Shown: positions 16,122 through 22,782 of the stretch, piece after piece
Layout of the letters: every line of letters begins with the position of its first letter
Position numbering within the stretch: position 1 is the stretch's first letter
Assembly (NCBI GenBank): GCA_903907905.1
Contig: CAIVPX010000017.1
Coordinates: 1 to 39,540, forward strand
DNA from: an uncultured bacterium
Lineage (GTDB): Bacteria > Pseudomonadota > Gammaproteobacteria > Burkholderiales > Burkholderiaceae_E
Direction: 5' to 3'
Length of the DNA: 39,540 bases
Program-made: the position numbers and the translations under genes
Notes under the pieces: model-generated
Databases searched by the model: none
Told to the model about the DNA's origin: nothing
The model's input: only the letters and a program-made list of their open reading frames with translations

Positions 16122-16895
16122 TCACACCGCTGTGTAGCCGCCGTCGATCAGCAGATCGCTGCCGTTCAGGAAGCGGCCGCCGTTGAGCAGGAACAGTGCG
16201 GCCTCGGCCACTTCGTCCACGGCACCGACCTCGCCTGCGAGGTAATACTTTCCGAGCGCCTCATTGACGGCCGCCTCGCTGCCATAGCGGCGGGTGAGGC
16301 GACTGGTCATGATTGCGCCGGGCGACAGGCTGAGGCCCCGTATGCCATCGGCGGCATGGTCCACGGCGATGGCGCGGGACATGGCAATGAGGCCTGCCTT
16401 GGTCAGACCGTAGACACCATTGTCGCGAGCAGCGACCTGCCCCAGTTGTGATGCGACGTTGAGCACCACGCCGCCGCCCCCCGCTTTCATGTGCACGATG
16501 GCGGCGCGCGCCATGAGCCACGAGCCCGTGAGGTTGACGTCGATCGTGCGCCGCCATTGCTCGATACTCATGTCGCCGATGGGCGACTTGGCCGTCAGCA
16601 GGGCGGCGTTGTTCACCAGCATGCGCAAGCCCCCCAGTACCCGAACCGTTTCATCGACTGCGCGAGCGACCTGCATCTCATCGGCGATATCGCACCCGGG
16701 TAAAAGCAGCAGACGACCGACGGCCTTTTTCGCTGCCGCGCCATGCCGATCGACCAGGGCCGGGCCTTCGCTGTCAAGCAAGGCGACTCGCGCCCCCGCC
16801 GCCAGCAAGCCGAGTGCAATCGCGGACCCGAGATCTCCGGCCGCTCCTGTGACGAGCGCAACCTGCCCGTCGATGCGTGGGTATGAGGTATTCAT
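16122..16895 (-). CDS. Short-chain dehydrogenase/reductase
   Basis: A 257-residue classical SDR with all catalytic residues: cofactor loop TGAAGDLG (16-23), D41 after the second strand suggesting NAD preference, NNAA (95-98), N121, S149 in NVASQLG, Y162 and K166 in YGLTK, and PGAIMTS. It ends with the usual C-terminal INGGYTAV-like segment (LLIDGGYTAV). It oxidises or reduces an alcohol/ketone pair. It diverges from the Bug receptor at 17001 and faces the end of the TRAP operon, so it may process a transported acid. Confidence 0.92.
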   Translation of the reverse strand: MNTSYPRIDGQVALVTGAAGDLGSAIALGLLAAGARVALLDSEGPALVDRHGAAAKKAVGRLLLLPGCDIADEMQVARAVDETVRVLGGLRMLVNNAALLTAKSPIGDMSIEQWRRTIDVNLTGSWLMARAAIVHMKAGGGGVVLNVASQLGQVAARDNGVYGLTKAGLIAMSRAIAVDHAADGIRGLSLSPGAIMTSRLTRRYGSEAAVNEALGKYYLAGEVGAVDEVAEAALFLLNGGRFLNGSDLLIDGGYTAV

Positions 16896-16946
16896 ACTGC
16901 TACGCTATCATGCGACGAACGCGGGCCATGCCGCGCGTTCCGTTGT

Positions 16947-16962
16947 GCCGCCTCCAGGCGGC
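16947..16962. promoter_or_regulatory. Palindrome in the SDR/Bug divergent region
   Basis: GCCGCCT and AGGCGGC form a perfect 7-bp inverted repeat with a 2-nt centre, in the 105-bp region between the divergent SDR and Bug genes. It could be an operator or an RNA hairpin in the leader of the Bug gene. Confidence 0.3.
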
Positions 16963-17000
16963 GTGCCCTTCAAGTTCGCAATCGCCTTCGAGGACGAAGC

Positions 17001-17993
17001 ATGCATCGCAGCGTTGACTCGCGCCGCGGCGTGTTGCGCGCCCTGGCCGCCAGCGTCGCCGGCGTGGCCGGCACGGCCCGCGCGCAATCCAGCCCCGACC
17101 TCTGGCCCTCGCGTCCGATCCGTCTGCTGGTCGGCTTCGCACCAGGCGGCAGTTCCGACATCGTCGCGCGTCTGATGGCGCAGCGGCTGAGCCCGATCCT
17201 GGGTCAAACGATCGTCGTTGAAAACCGGGCGGGTGCTGGCGGGCTGATCGCTGCCGAAGCCGTAGCGCGCGCACAGCCTGATGGCTACACCTGGGCCCTG
17301 CTGCCCAGCGGCCACGCCAGTCAGGCCGCCATGCTCAGGAAAATGCCCATCCATCCCCTGGATGACTTCGCCTGGGTGAGCACCGTCACCGCTTATCCCA
17401 TGTTCTACGGGGTCGCCGCCGACTCACCGATCGCCAGCCTGCCCGACCTCATCGCACGGGCCCGGGCACAGCCCGGCAAGCTCTCCTTCTCGTCTCTGGG
17501 AGTCGGCACCGCCCACCATCTGCTCGGTGAGTGGGTCAACGCCGAAGCGGGTATCGACCTGGCCCACGTGCCCTACAAGGGATCGCCCGCCGCGTTCGCC
17601 GACATCGTTGCCGGCCGGGTCGATCTGATGGTGGAAACCGCTACCGCGGCGCTGCCCCTCATCCGAGGTGGCAAGCTTCGCGCACTCGCGGTCACCGCCA
17701 GCGACGCCCGGGCACTGGTACCCGGTCTTGCCGTCGCATCCGACACCATCCCGGGGCTCGAGTACGAGTCCTGGCTCGGCATCGTCACCACGCCGGGCGT
17801 GAGCGGTGCGGTGCTGACGCGCCTCAACGCTGCGGTGGCCGAGGCACTCACTGACGCCGAGATCATCCGGCGGCTGGAAGATCTCGGGGGCAAGTCCAGC
17901 CCCTCGACGCCGGCCGCCTTCCGCGAGCGGGTGCGGCGAGACATCGAGCGTTTTCAGCGCATCGTAGCCAGCCGCCGCATTCCACAATCCTGA
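17001..17993 (+). CDS. Bug-family periplasmic substrate-binding protein
   Basis: A 330-residue Bug receptor: signal peptide RRGVLRALAASVAGVAGTARAQ with twin arginine, then IRLLVGFAPGGSSDIVARLM, VVENRAGAGGLIAAEAVARA, QPDGYTWALL, HVPYKGSPAAFADIVAGRVD and a C-terminal PAAFRERVRRDIERF. GAGG lies before the ATG. A second Bug gene follows after 12 nt, so the two receptors are probably co-transcribed, which is uncommon because each Bug protein normally acts alone or with one permease. No TctAB genes nearby. Confidence 0.92.
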   Translation: MHRSVDSRRGVLRALAASVAGVAGTARAQSSPDLWPSRPIRLLVGFAPGGSSDIVARLMAQRLSPILGQTIVVENRAGAGGLIAAEAVARAQPDGYTWALLPSGHASQAAMLRKMPIHPLDDFAWVSTVTAYPMFYGVAADSPIASLPDLIARARAQPGKLSFSSLGVGTAHHLLGEWVNAEAGIDLAHVPYKGSPAAFADIVAGRVDLMVETATAALPLIRGGKLRALAVTASDARALVPGLAVASDTIPGLEYESWLGIVTTPGVSGAVLTRLNAAVAEALTDAEIIRRLEDLGGKSSPSTPAAFRERVRRDIERFQRIVASRRIPQS

Positions 17994-18005
17994 CGCGAGC
18001 CGATC

Positions 18006-19061
18006 ATGCGCACCCATCGCTCCATCCCTCTTCCGCACCTTGCAGGCCTGAGCCACCGGCAGACCGCGCCACTGGGCCCAACGCGATCGCGCCGACAGGC
18101 ACTGCTCGCGGCGGCAACGCTCGCATCGTCTGCGTGGCTCCCGGGGTCCGTACGCGCTCAGGACAGCTGGCCGACGCGACCGATCACCCTGGTGATCCCC
18201 TTCCCACCGGGCGGCGTCGCCGATACCGTGGGTCGACCCGTGGCCGAGGCGCTCGGGCGCCTGCTCGGGCAAGCGGTGGTCGTCGAAAACAAGGCGGGCG
18301 CGGGTGGGGGCGTGGGCATGGCGCAGGTTGCGAAGGCGCGCCCCGACGGCTACACGCTTATGATGGCGCTTTCTTCGGTCACCATCATTCCCGAGGCAGA
18401 CCGTATCCTCGAGCGCAGTCCGATGTACCAGCTCGACCAACTCCTTCCGATCGCGCGCTTCACCAACGACCCGACGGTCCTGGTGGTGCGGGCCGAGAGC
18501 CCCTGGAAGACCCTGAAAGACTTCATCGATGATGCCCGCCGGCGGCCCGGCGCCATCAGCTTCGGCTCATCGGGCAACTACGGCACCATGCATGTGCCCA
18601 TGGAAATGCTCAAGCAGTCGAGTGGCACCTTCATGCTGCACGTTCCCTACACGGGCGCGGGCCCCGCGATTGTCGGGCTGCTGAGCAGTCAGGTCGAAGC
18701 GCTCGCCACCGGGCCCGCCACCATCGTTCAGCATGTTCGCAGCGGCCGTTTGCGCGCGCTGGCTCACTGGGGTGAGGGTCGACTCGAGGCTTTGCCCGGC
18801 GTGCCCAGCCTCGCTGAGGCCGGTCAAAAGGTGGCCTTCTCGCAATGGGCCGGCCTGTTCGCGCCCGCCGGCCTGCCCGATGCCATCGTCAGCCGCCTGC
18901 GCGACGCCGCGAGGCAGGCCGCCGGCGACGAGCGCGTGGTTCGCACGATCACCGGCGCCGGCACACCGATGCAGTACCTCGACGCGCCAGCCTTCGCGGC
19001 CTTCGTCCGCGACGACGCTCGCGCCATGGCCGAGGTGGTGCGCCGCATCGGCAAGCAGTAG
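18006..19061 (+). CDS. Bug-family periplasmic substrate-binding protein, second of a tandem pair
   Basis: A 351-residue Bug receptor with the landmarks ITLVIPFPPGGVADTVGRPV, VVENKAGAGGGVGMAQVAKA, RPDGYTLMMAL, LHVPYTGAGPAIVGLLSSQV and GLFAPAGLPDAIVSRL. The leader is long: the Tat-like motif SRRQALLAAATLASSAW begins at residue 28, so the true start may be later, although the ATG at 18006 fits the 12-nt gap to the upstream gene. It shares only family-level features with the first receptor, so the pair is not a recent duplication. Its 3' half is overlapped antisense by the extended VOC frame. Confidence 0.92.
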   Translation: MRTHRSIPLPHLAGLSHRQTAPLGPTRSRRQALLAAATLASSAWLPGSVRAQDSWPTRPITLVIPFPPGGVADTVGRPVAEALGRLLGQAVVVENKAGAGGGVGMAQVAKARPDGYTLMMALSSVTIIPEADRILERSPMYQLDQLLPIARFTNDPTVLVVRAESPWKTLKDFIDDARRRPGAISFGSSGNYGTMHVPMEMLKQSSGTFMLHVPYTGAGPAIVGLLSSQVEALATGPATIVQHVRSGRLRALAHWGEGRLEALPGVPSLAEAGQKVAFSQWAGLFAPAGLPDAIVSRLRDAARQAAGDERVVRTITGAGTPMQYLDAPAFAAFVRDDARAMAEVVRRIGKQ

Positions 19062-19499
19062 CGCCCGGCCGACCCGCCAGCCCGGGCGGGCAAAAATGCG
19101 CTCGGGCGCTTGCGACTTGAATTCGACGCAGTTGCCGCAGCCGTCCTCGACCAGAAAGATCGCCTGCTCGCGCACCTCGCCTGCAAACAGCACCTGCGGC
19201 GACATGACAAACGCCAGGCCTGCGGCCCCGACCCGCTCGGCGAGTTCGTTCCAGCGCTCGCGCGGCACGATCACGCCGAAGTGCCGCACGGGCGTCGCGA
19301 CGCCCTGAGACATCACCACCCGGGTCCGGTGCTGCGCCTCGATCGGCTCGAGGTGGGTGACCAGGTGATGTCCAAAGAAGTTGAAATCGATTCGCTCGGT
19401 GGAACTGCGCCCCTCGGCGCATTCGAGCACACCACCGTAAAACGCCCGCGCCTGATCCAGGTCGTCGACTGGCACGGACAGATGAAAGGGTTGGGACAT
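18567..19499 (-). CDS. VOC (glyoxalase/bleomycin resistance) family protein with an aberrant read-on tail
   Basis: Residues 1-138 (19499 to about 19086) are a full VOC domain: FHLSVPVDDLDQARAFYGGV, IDFNFFGHHLVTHL with a metal-ligand-type His, RHFGVIVPRERWNELAERV, and EDGCGNCVEFKSQAPERIFA. Such proteins normally stop right after this point. Here the frame continues for another 172 codons, almost all antisense to the Bug gene at 18006-19061, giving a 310-residue product whose tail has no family character. ATG 19499 is chosen because GAGGAG lies 8 nt upstream. Function: metal-dependent dioxygenase, isomerase or ligand-binding VOC protein; specificity unknown. The domain is sure; the tail is doubtful. 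Confidence 0.7.
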   Translation of the reverse strand: MSQPFHLSVPVDDLDQARAFYGGVLECAEGRSSTERIDFNFFGHHLVTHLEPIEAQHRTRVVMSQGVATPVRHFGVIVPRERWNELAERVGAAGLAFVMSPQVLFAGEVREQAIFLVEDGCGNCVEFKSQAPERIFARPGWRVGRALLLADAAHHLGHGASVVADEGREGWRVEVLHRCAGAGDRANHALVAGGLPRGVAQAADDGIGQAGGREQAGPLREGHLLTGLSEAGHAGQSLESTLTPVSQRAQTAAANMLNDGGGPGGERFDLTAQQPDNRGARARVGNVQHEGATRLLEHFHGHMHGAVVAR

Positions 19500-19565
19500 T
19501 GCAGCGCTCCTCGTCAATCGGTTCGCGGATTCATCATGCCACGCACTGATCTGGGTCAGCTTTTG

Positions 19566-19593
19566 TTGACATCTGTCTATGTCAAGTTATACT
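19566..19593 (+). promoter_or_regulatory. Sigma-70 type promoter of the puc operon
   Basis: TTGACA (19566-19571) matches the -35 consensus fully and TATACT (19588-19593) matches the -10 at five of six positions, with a 16-bp spacer. Transcription would start near 19600, leaving a leader of about 107 nt before pucB. The -35 also lies inside a perfect inverted repeat, TTGACAT-N6-ATGTCAA (19566-19585). Confidence 0.75.
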
Positions 19594-19597
19594 TACA
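19580..19597 (+). promoter_or_regulatory. PpsR/CrtJ-type operator 1 (TGT-N12-ACA)
   Basis: TGTCAAGTTATACTTACA fits the TGT-N12-ACA consensus of the photosynthesis repressor PpsR/CrtJ and covers the whole -10 hexamer. Binding would shut off pucBAC under aerobic or high-light conditions, as known for puc promoters in purple bacteria. Confidence 0.75.
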
Positions 19598-19605
19598 TTC
19601 GGACT

Positions 19606-19623
19606 TGTCCAGTTTCAAGGACA
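19606..19623 (+). promoter_or_regulatory. PpsR/CrtJ-type operator 2 (TGT-N12-ACA)
   Basis: TGTCCAGTTTCAAGGACA is a second TGT-N12-ACA site (extended TGTC...GACA), 8 bp downstream of the first. An 8-bp gap between two such sites is the known arrangement for cooperative CrtJ binding. It lies just past the expected transcription start. Confidence 0.75.
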
Positions 19624-19706
19624 TGGTTCGAAGTAAAGGAAGGCGCCCTAACCCACGTGCGGGATCAGCACGGTAGTAGAAGTAGTACCTTGCAAGGAGC
19701 AACTTC

Positions 19707-19859
19707 ATGTCTGATAAAGACAAAGTCTGGCCGACGGGCTTGACCGAGGCCGAGTCAGAGGAAATCCACAGGCACCTGATTCAGGGCACGCAGATCTTCG
19801 GCATGATCGCGGCCCTGGCTCACCTGCTGGCCTACCTCTATTCGCCCTGGCTCAAGTAA
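19707..19859 (+). CDS. pucB: Light-harvesting complex 2 beta subunit
   Basis: A 50-residue antenna polypeptide. The N-terminus DKVWPTGLTEAESEEIHRHL is the LH2-beta signature and resembles Rhodobacter LH2 beta closely. One membrane helix (about 25-46) carries A-L-A-H39, the histidine that binds B850 bacteriochlorophyll; H21 or H23 lies near the membrane face as in other beta chains. The end SPWLK includes the conserved PW. Together with alpha it forms the LH2 ring that feeds the LH1-reaction centre. AAGGAGC precedes the ATG by 7 nt. pucA follows after 11 nt. Confidence 0.95.
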   Translation: MSDKDKVWPTGLTEAESEEIHRHLIQGTQIFGMIAALAHLLAYLYSPWLK

Positions 19860-19870
19860 GGAGTGATCTC

Positions 19871-20050
19871 ATGATCTACGGAAAAATGTGGTGCGTCGTG
19901 AAGCCCTCCGTGGGCATCCCGATCTTCATCGCCGCTGTGGCGATCGCCTCGTTCAGCGTGCATCTTGCGATCACGACGAACACGACCTGGGTGAAGGATT
20001 TCCTGAACGGCAAGGCCAAGCCTGCCGTGACGGCTCCAGCCAAGTCGTAG
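19871..20050 (+). CDS. pucA: Light-harvesting complex 2 alpha subunit
   Basis: A 59-residue antenna polypeptide. KMWCVVKPSVGIPIF (5-19) matches the LH2-alpha N-terminal segment, the single membrane helix (about 14-36) carries H31, the B850 bacteriochlorophyll ligand, and TTNTTW follows as in other LH2 alpha chains. The C-terminal tail is short and Lys/Ala/Pro-rich (GKAKPAVTAPAKS), much shorter than the Ala/Pro extension I recall for Rubrivivax. AAGGAG lies 8 nt before the ATG. Order pucB-pucA-pucC on one transcript is the usual one. Confidence 0.95.
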   Translation: MIYGKMWCVVKPSVGIPIFIAAVAIASFSVHLAITTNTTWVKDFLNGKAKPAVTAPAKS

Positions 20051-20065
20051 GTCTCTGACCGGGCC

Positions 20066-20105
20066 GGGCCGGGGCCTGTCTGGGTTCGCCCAGCGGCTCC
20101 GGCCC
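20066..20105 (+). promoter_or_regulatory. Two-tier intercistronic hairpin between pucA and pucC
   Basis: GGGCCGGGGCC (20066-20076) pairs with GGCTCCGGCCC (20095-20105) with one mismatch, and inside it CTGGG-TTCG-CCCAG (20080-20093) forms a second stem with a UUCG tetraloop. No U-run follows. It is best read as an mRNA-stabilising or attenuating element that raises pucBA over pucC. Confidence 0.7.
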
Positions 20106-20138
20106 GTTCGGACACCGAATCGGATTCTTCGGCGCTCA

Positions 20139-21494
20139 ATGATCACCTGGGCCTCACTGGGCCACCGCTTCTTGCCTTTTGCCGATGCAGCCTCGGCGGA
20201 TCTTCCGCTGTCCCGGCTGCTTCGGCTTTCCCTTTTCCAGGTATCCGTCGGCATGTCGCTCGTCATGCTGATCGGTACCCTCAACCGCGTGATGATCGTC
20301 GAGATGGGGGTGCCCGCCTCGCTGGTCTCCGTCATGCTCGCGTTGCCGCTGCTGGCTGCGCCCTTCCGCGCGCTCATCGGGTTTCGCTCCGACCATCATC
20401 GCTCCCAACTGGGCTGGCGCCGCGTCCCCTTTCTATGGATGGGCACCCTGCTGCAGTTCGGCGGCTTCGCCATCATGCCGTTCGCCTTGCTGGTGCTGGC
20501 CGGTGCTGGCGCGTCGGCCAGTGCGCCGGCCTGGGTAGGCCACCTGGCCGCCGGGCTCGCCTTCCTGCTGGTCGGGGCTGGCGTTCACACCACCCAGACG
20601 GTGGGTCTGGCCCTGGCCACCGATCAGGCGCCCGTTGAAACCCAGCCCAAAGTGGTCGGACTCATGTACGTCATGCTGCTCATGGGCATGCTGGTCAGTG
20701 CCTTCATCTTCGGTGAATTGCTGGCCAGCTACTCGCCGGGGCGGCTCATTCAGGTCATCCAGGGGACCGCTGTCGCCACGCTGGTGTTCAACACCGTGGC
20801 ACTCTGGAAGCAGGAGGCACGAGACCCCAACCGCAAGCCAGGCGGCCCGCACAAGGATCCCGACTTCCTCGAGTGCTGGCGCTGCTTCACCCAAGGTGAA
20901 CAGGCGCTCAGGCGCCTCTGGGTCATCGGCATCGGCACCATGGCCTTCGCCATGGAAGACGTCCTGATCGAACCCTATGGCGGCGAAATCCTTGGCCTCA
21001 CCGTCTCGGCGACCACCCGGCTCACCGCCACCCTGGCCATCGGCGGCCTGCTCGGATTCGGCTACGCATCGCGCGTGCTCAGTCGGGGTGCCGACCCCTT
21101 CCGGATCGCCGCCTGGGGCGCCCTCGCCGGCATTCCCGCCTTTGTCGCCATCATGCTGGCCGCACCGCTCCGCTCCACCGAGCTGTTCAGCCTGGGCATC
21201 CTCCTGATCGGCGTGGGGGGCGGCCTGTTCGGCCACGGGACGCTCACCTCCACCATGAACCGGGCGGTCCCTGGTCAGGAGGGGCTTGCCCTGGGTGCCT
21301 GGGGCGCCGTACAGGCCACGGCGGCGGGCCTCGCCATGGCGCTCGGGGGGGTGCTTCGCGATCTGATCGCAACCTGGGGCGGATCGCTTGGCGGCTACCT
21401 CGGGGTGTATGCCATCGAGGCCCTCATGCTCGTGCTCGCGCTGTCGCTTATGCTACCGCTGATACGCCGCGCGCAAGCGGCGAAACGGGCCTGA
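20139..21494 (+). CDS. pucC: PucC-type major facilitator, LH2 assembly factor
   Basis: A 451-residue membrane protein of the PucC/BCH2 branch of the major facilitator superfamily with about 12 helices. The N-terminus RFLPFADAASADLPLSRLLR and the segment LIGTLNRVMIVEMGVPASLV are hallmarks of this family, as is GFRSDHHRSQLGWRRVPF (81-98), the loop between helices 2 and 3. PucC is needed for assembly of LH2, probably by guiding antenna subunits and bacteriochlorophyll. No good Shine-Dalgarno precedes ATG 20139; the start is set by similarity. Distance from pucA is 88 nt, holding the hairpin. Confidence 0.95.
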   Translation: MITWASLGHRFLPFADAASADLPLSRLLRLSLFQVSVGMSLVMLIGTLNRVMIVEMGVPASLVSVMLALPLLAAPFRALIGFRSDHHRSQLGWRRVPFLWMGTLLQFGGFAIMPFALLVLAGAGASASAPAWVGHLAAGLAFLLVGAGVHTTQTVGLALATDQAPVETQPKVVGLMYVMLLMGMLVSAFIFGELLASYSPGRLIQVIQGTAVATLVFNTVALWKQEARDPNRKPGGPHKDPDFLECWRCFTQGEQALRRLWVIGIGTMAFAMEDVLIEPYGGEILGLTVSATTRLTATLAIGGLLGFGYASRVLSRGADPFRIAAWGALAGIPAFVAIMLAAPLRSTELFSLGILLIGVGGGLFGHGTLTSTMNRAVPGQEGLALGAWGAVQATAAGLAMALGGVLRDLIATWGGSLGGYLGVYAIEALMLVLALSLMLPLIRRAQAAKRA

Positions 21495-21597
21495 CCCGAA
21501 TCAACATCATGGCTGGTGCAGGGTCACTCGCTCCCCGCCCCGAAGCCCCCGGACCTTGAACGTTGTGAAGGGTTAATGCGGCCTGCAGGCGCACCCG

Positions 21598-21618
21598 ATG
21601 TGAGAATCCAACTCACAT
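21598..21618. promoter_or_regulatory. Inverted repeat before the 28-aa peptide gene
   Basis: ATGTGAG (21598-21604) and CTCACAT (21612-21618) form a perfect 7-bp inverted repeat with a 7-nt spacer, 21 nt before the ATG at 21640. It looks like a Crp-type half-site pair but the spacing (TGTGA-N9-TCACA) is too wide for Crp, and TGT to ACA is N13, one base more than a PpsR site. It may be an operator or an RNA stem. Confidence 0.4.
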
Positions 21619-21639
21619 AACTCCTCTCAAGGTGCTGGC

Positions 21640-21726
21640 ATGAATGAAAACGTCGCAGTCATCGCGTTCGTCGTGTTTTGCCTGTTCGTGATTGCGAACT
21701 GGATGAATCGCCCCCGCAAGAAGTAA
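21640..21726 (+). CDS. 28-residue single-helix membrane peptide downstream of pucC
   Basis: ATG 21640 opens a 28-codon frame: an acidic start (MNENV), a hydrophobic helix (about 5-20, VAVIAFVVFCLFVIAN), W21, then a basic tail MNRPRKK. This is the shape of tiny one-helix subunits that stabilise membrane complexes, with the positive tail on the cytoplasmic side. CAAGGTG lies 7 nt upstream as a fair ribosome site. It has no His, so it would not ligate bacteriochlorophyll as alpha and beta do. Location 145 nt after pucC suggests, but does not prove, a link to LH2. I do not recognise a family. The following dehalogenase gene starts 59 nt later. Confidence 0.6.
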   Translation: MNENVAVIAFVVFCLFVIANWMNRPRKK

Positions 21727-21737
21727 GGCGATACGAC

Positions 21738-21757
21738 CCGCTCACCGCGGTGAGCGG
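21738..21757. terminator. Perfect 20-bp palindrome after the 28-aa peptide gene
   Basis: The half CCGCTCACCG (21738-21747) is followed directly by its reverse complement. It begins 11 nt after the peptide stop and ends 28 nt before the dehalogenase ATG. It could end or protect the puc-side transcript or act as an operator for the dehalogenase; no U-run follows, so the terminator reading is uncertain. Confidence 0.4.
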
Positions 21758-21785
21758 TCCCTGCTGCCTGCCCCCTCGCCCCAAA

Positions 21786-22712
21786 ATGAACAGCCCCGCA
21801 CCGGTGGCCGGCGAGTGGTTCGCTGCATTTGAAGCGGTTTCGGCTGAGACCGCTCCTGGTGTCCGTCTGTTCGCGCGCAAGGGCGGCACGGGGCCGGCGC
21901 TGCTCATGCTCCACGGGCACCCGCAAACCCACAGCATGTGGCATCGGGTCGCCCCCACGCTTTCCACTCACTTCTCGCTCGTGATGGCCGACCTCAGAGG
22001 CTATGGCGACTCCTCTCGCCCCCTTGGCGGCCCGCCCCACACCGAGTACAGCAAGCGAACCATGGCCCTTGACATGGTTCGGCTGATGGAGGCGCTCGGG
22101 TTTGCCGAATTCTCCGTGCTCGCGCACGACCGTGGCGCGCGCGTGGCCCACCGTCTGGCCCTGGACCACCCCGCCCGAGTGCAGCGCATGACCCTGTTGG
22201 ACATCGCGCCAACATTGCCCATGTACGAAGAAACGACCGAAGCGTTCGCTCGCGCCTACTGGCACTGGTTTTTCCTGATCCAACCGGCGCCCACCCCTGA
22301 GCGCCTCATCGAAAACGACCCGGAGGCCTATGTGCGCGAGGTCATGGGGCGCCGCGATGCAGGCCTCGCCCCATTCGATCCCCGCGCCCTGCAGGAGTAC
22401 ATCCGCTGCCTGTCGCAACCCGGCTCGGCACACGGCCTGTGCGAGGACTACCGGGCCTCGGCGACCATCGACCTGGAGCACGACCGGGCGAGCCGCGCCG
22501 CCCGCGATCGGGTCCGGTGTCCCCTTCAGGTTTTGTGGGGGCAGCGCGGCACGGTACATCGCTGCTTTGATCCCTTGGCCCTCTGGCGACGCGCGGCACA
22601 TTCTGTGTGCGGCGAGCCCCTTGACTGCGGCCATTACATCGCCGAGGAAGCACCCGAGGTCCTGCTCGATCGGGCCCTGCCCTTTCTCGCACAAGCGCAC
22701 ACGTTCCGGTAA
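21786..22712 (+). CDS. Haloacetate (fluoroacetate) dehalogenase-like alpha/beta hydrolase
   Basis: A 308-residue alpha/beta hydrolase that matches fluoroacetate dehalogenase in every residue I can place: HGHPQTH (44-50) oxyanion loop, nucleophile D115 with R116 and R119 (HDRGAR) that bind the carboxylate, D139 in LLDIAP, H160-W161 of the halide pocket, and the general-base H283 in DCGHYI. LIENDPEAYV is also shared. It would hydrolyse haloacetates to glycolate plus halide in the cytoplasm; relatives may act on other small acids. ATG 21786 begins the fold; an in-frame start 36 codons upstream would overlap the small peptide gene and is not used. Confidence 0.87.
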   Translation: MNSPAPVAGEWFAAFEAVSAETAPGVRLFARKGGTGPALLMLHGHPQTHSMWHRVAPTLSTHFSLVMADLRGYGDSSRPLGGPPHTEYSKRTMALDMVRLMEALGFAEFSVLAHDRGARVAHRLALDHPARVQRMTLLDIAPTLPMYEETTEAFARAYWHWFFLIQPAPTPERLIENDPEAYVREVMGRRDAGLAPFDPRALQEYIRCLSQPGSAHGLCEDYRASATIDLEHDRASRAARDRVRCPLQVLWGQRGTVHRCFDPLALWRRAAHSVCGEPLDCGHYIAEEAPEVLLDRALPFLAQAHTFR

Positions 22713-22782
22713 AGTCAGACGCTCCGGACCCAACCCGGTTTTGGGCATCAAAGTCTGCCCGCAAAAGCCCGCCACCTGAAAC

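Noticed and set aside
19065-19100. Intrinsic terminator between the second Bug gene and the VOC gene (GC stem with an A/T run).
   Set aside because: The run is A on the plus strand, and on the minus strand the T-run precedes the stem, so it has the wrong polarity for both transcripts.
21598-21618. Crp binding site reading of TGTGA...TCACA.
   Set aside because: The spacer is 9 nt, whereas Crp needs 6; kept only as an unassigned dyad.
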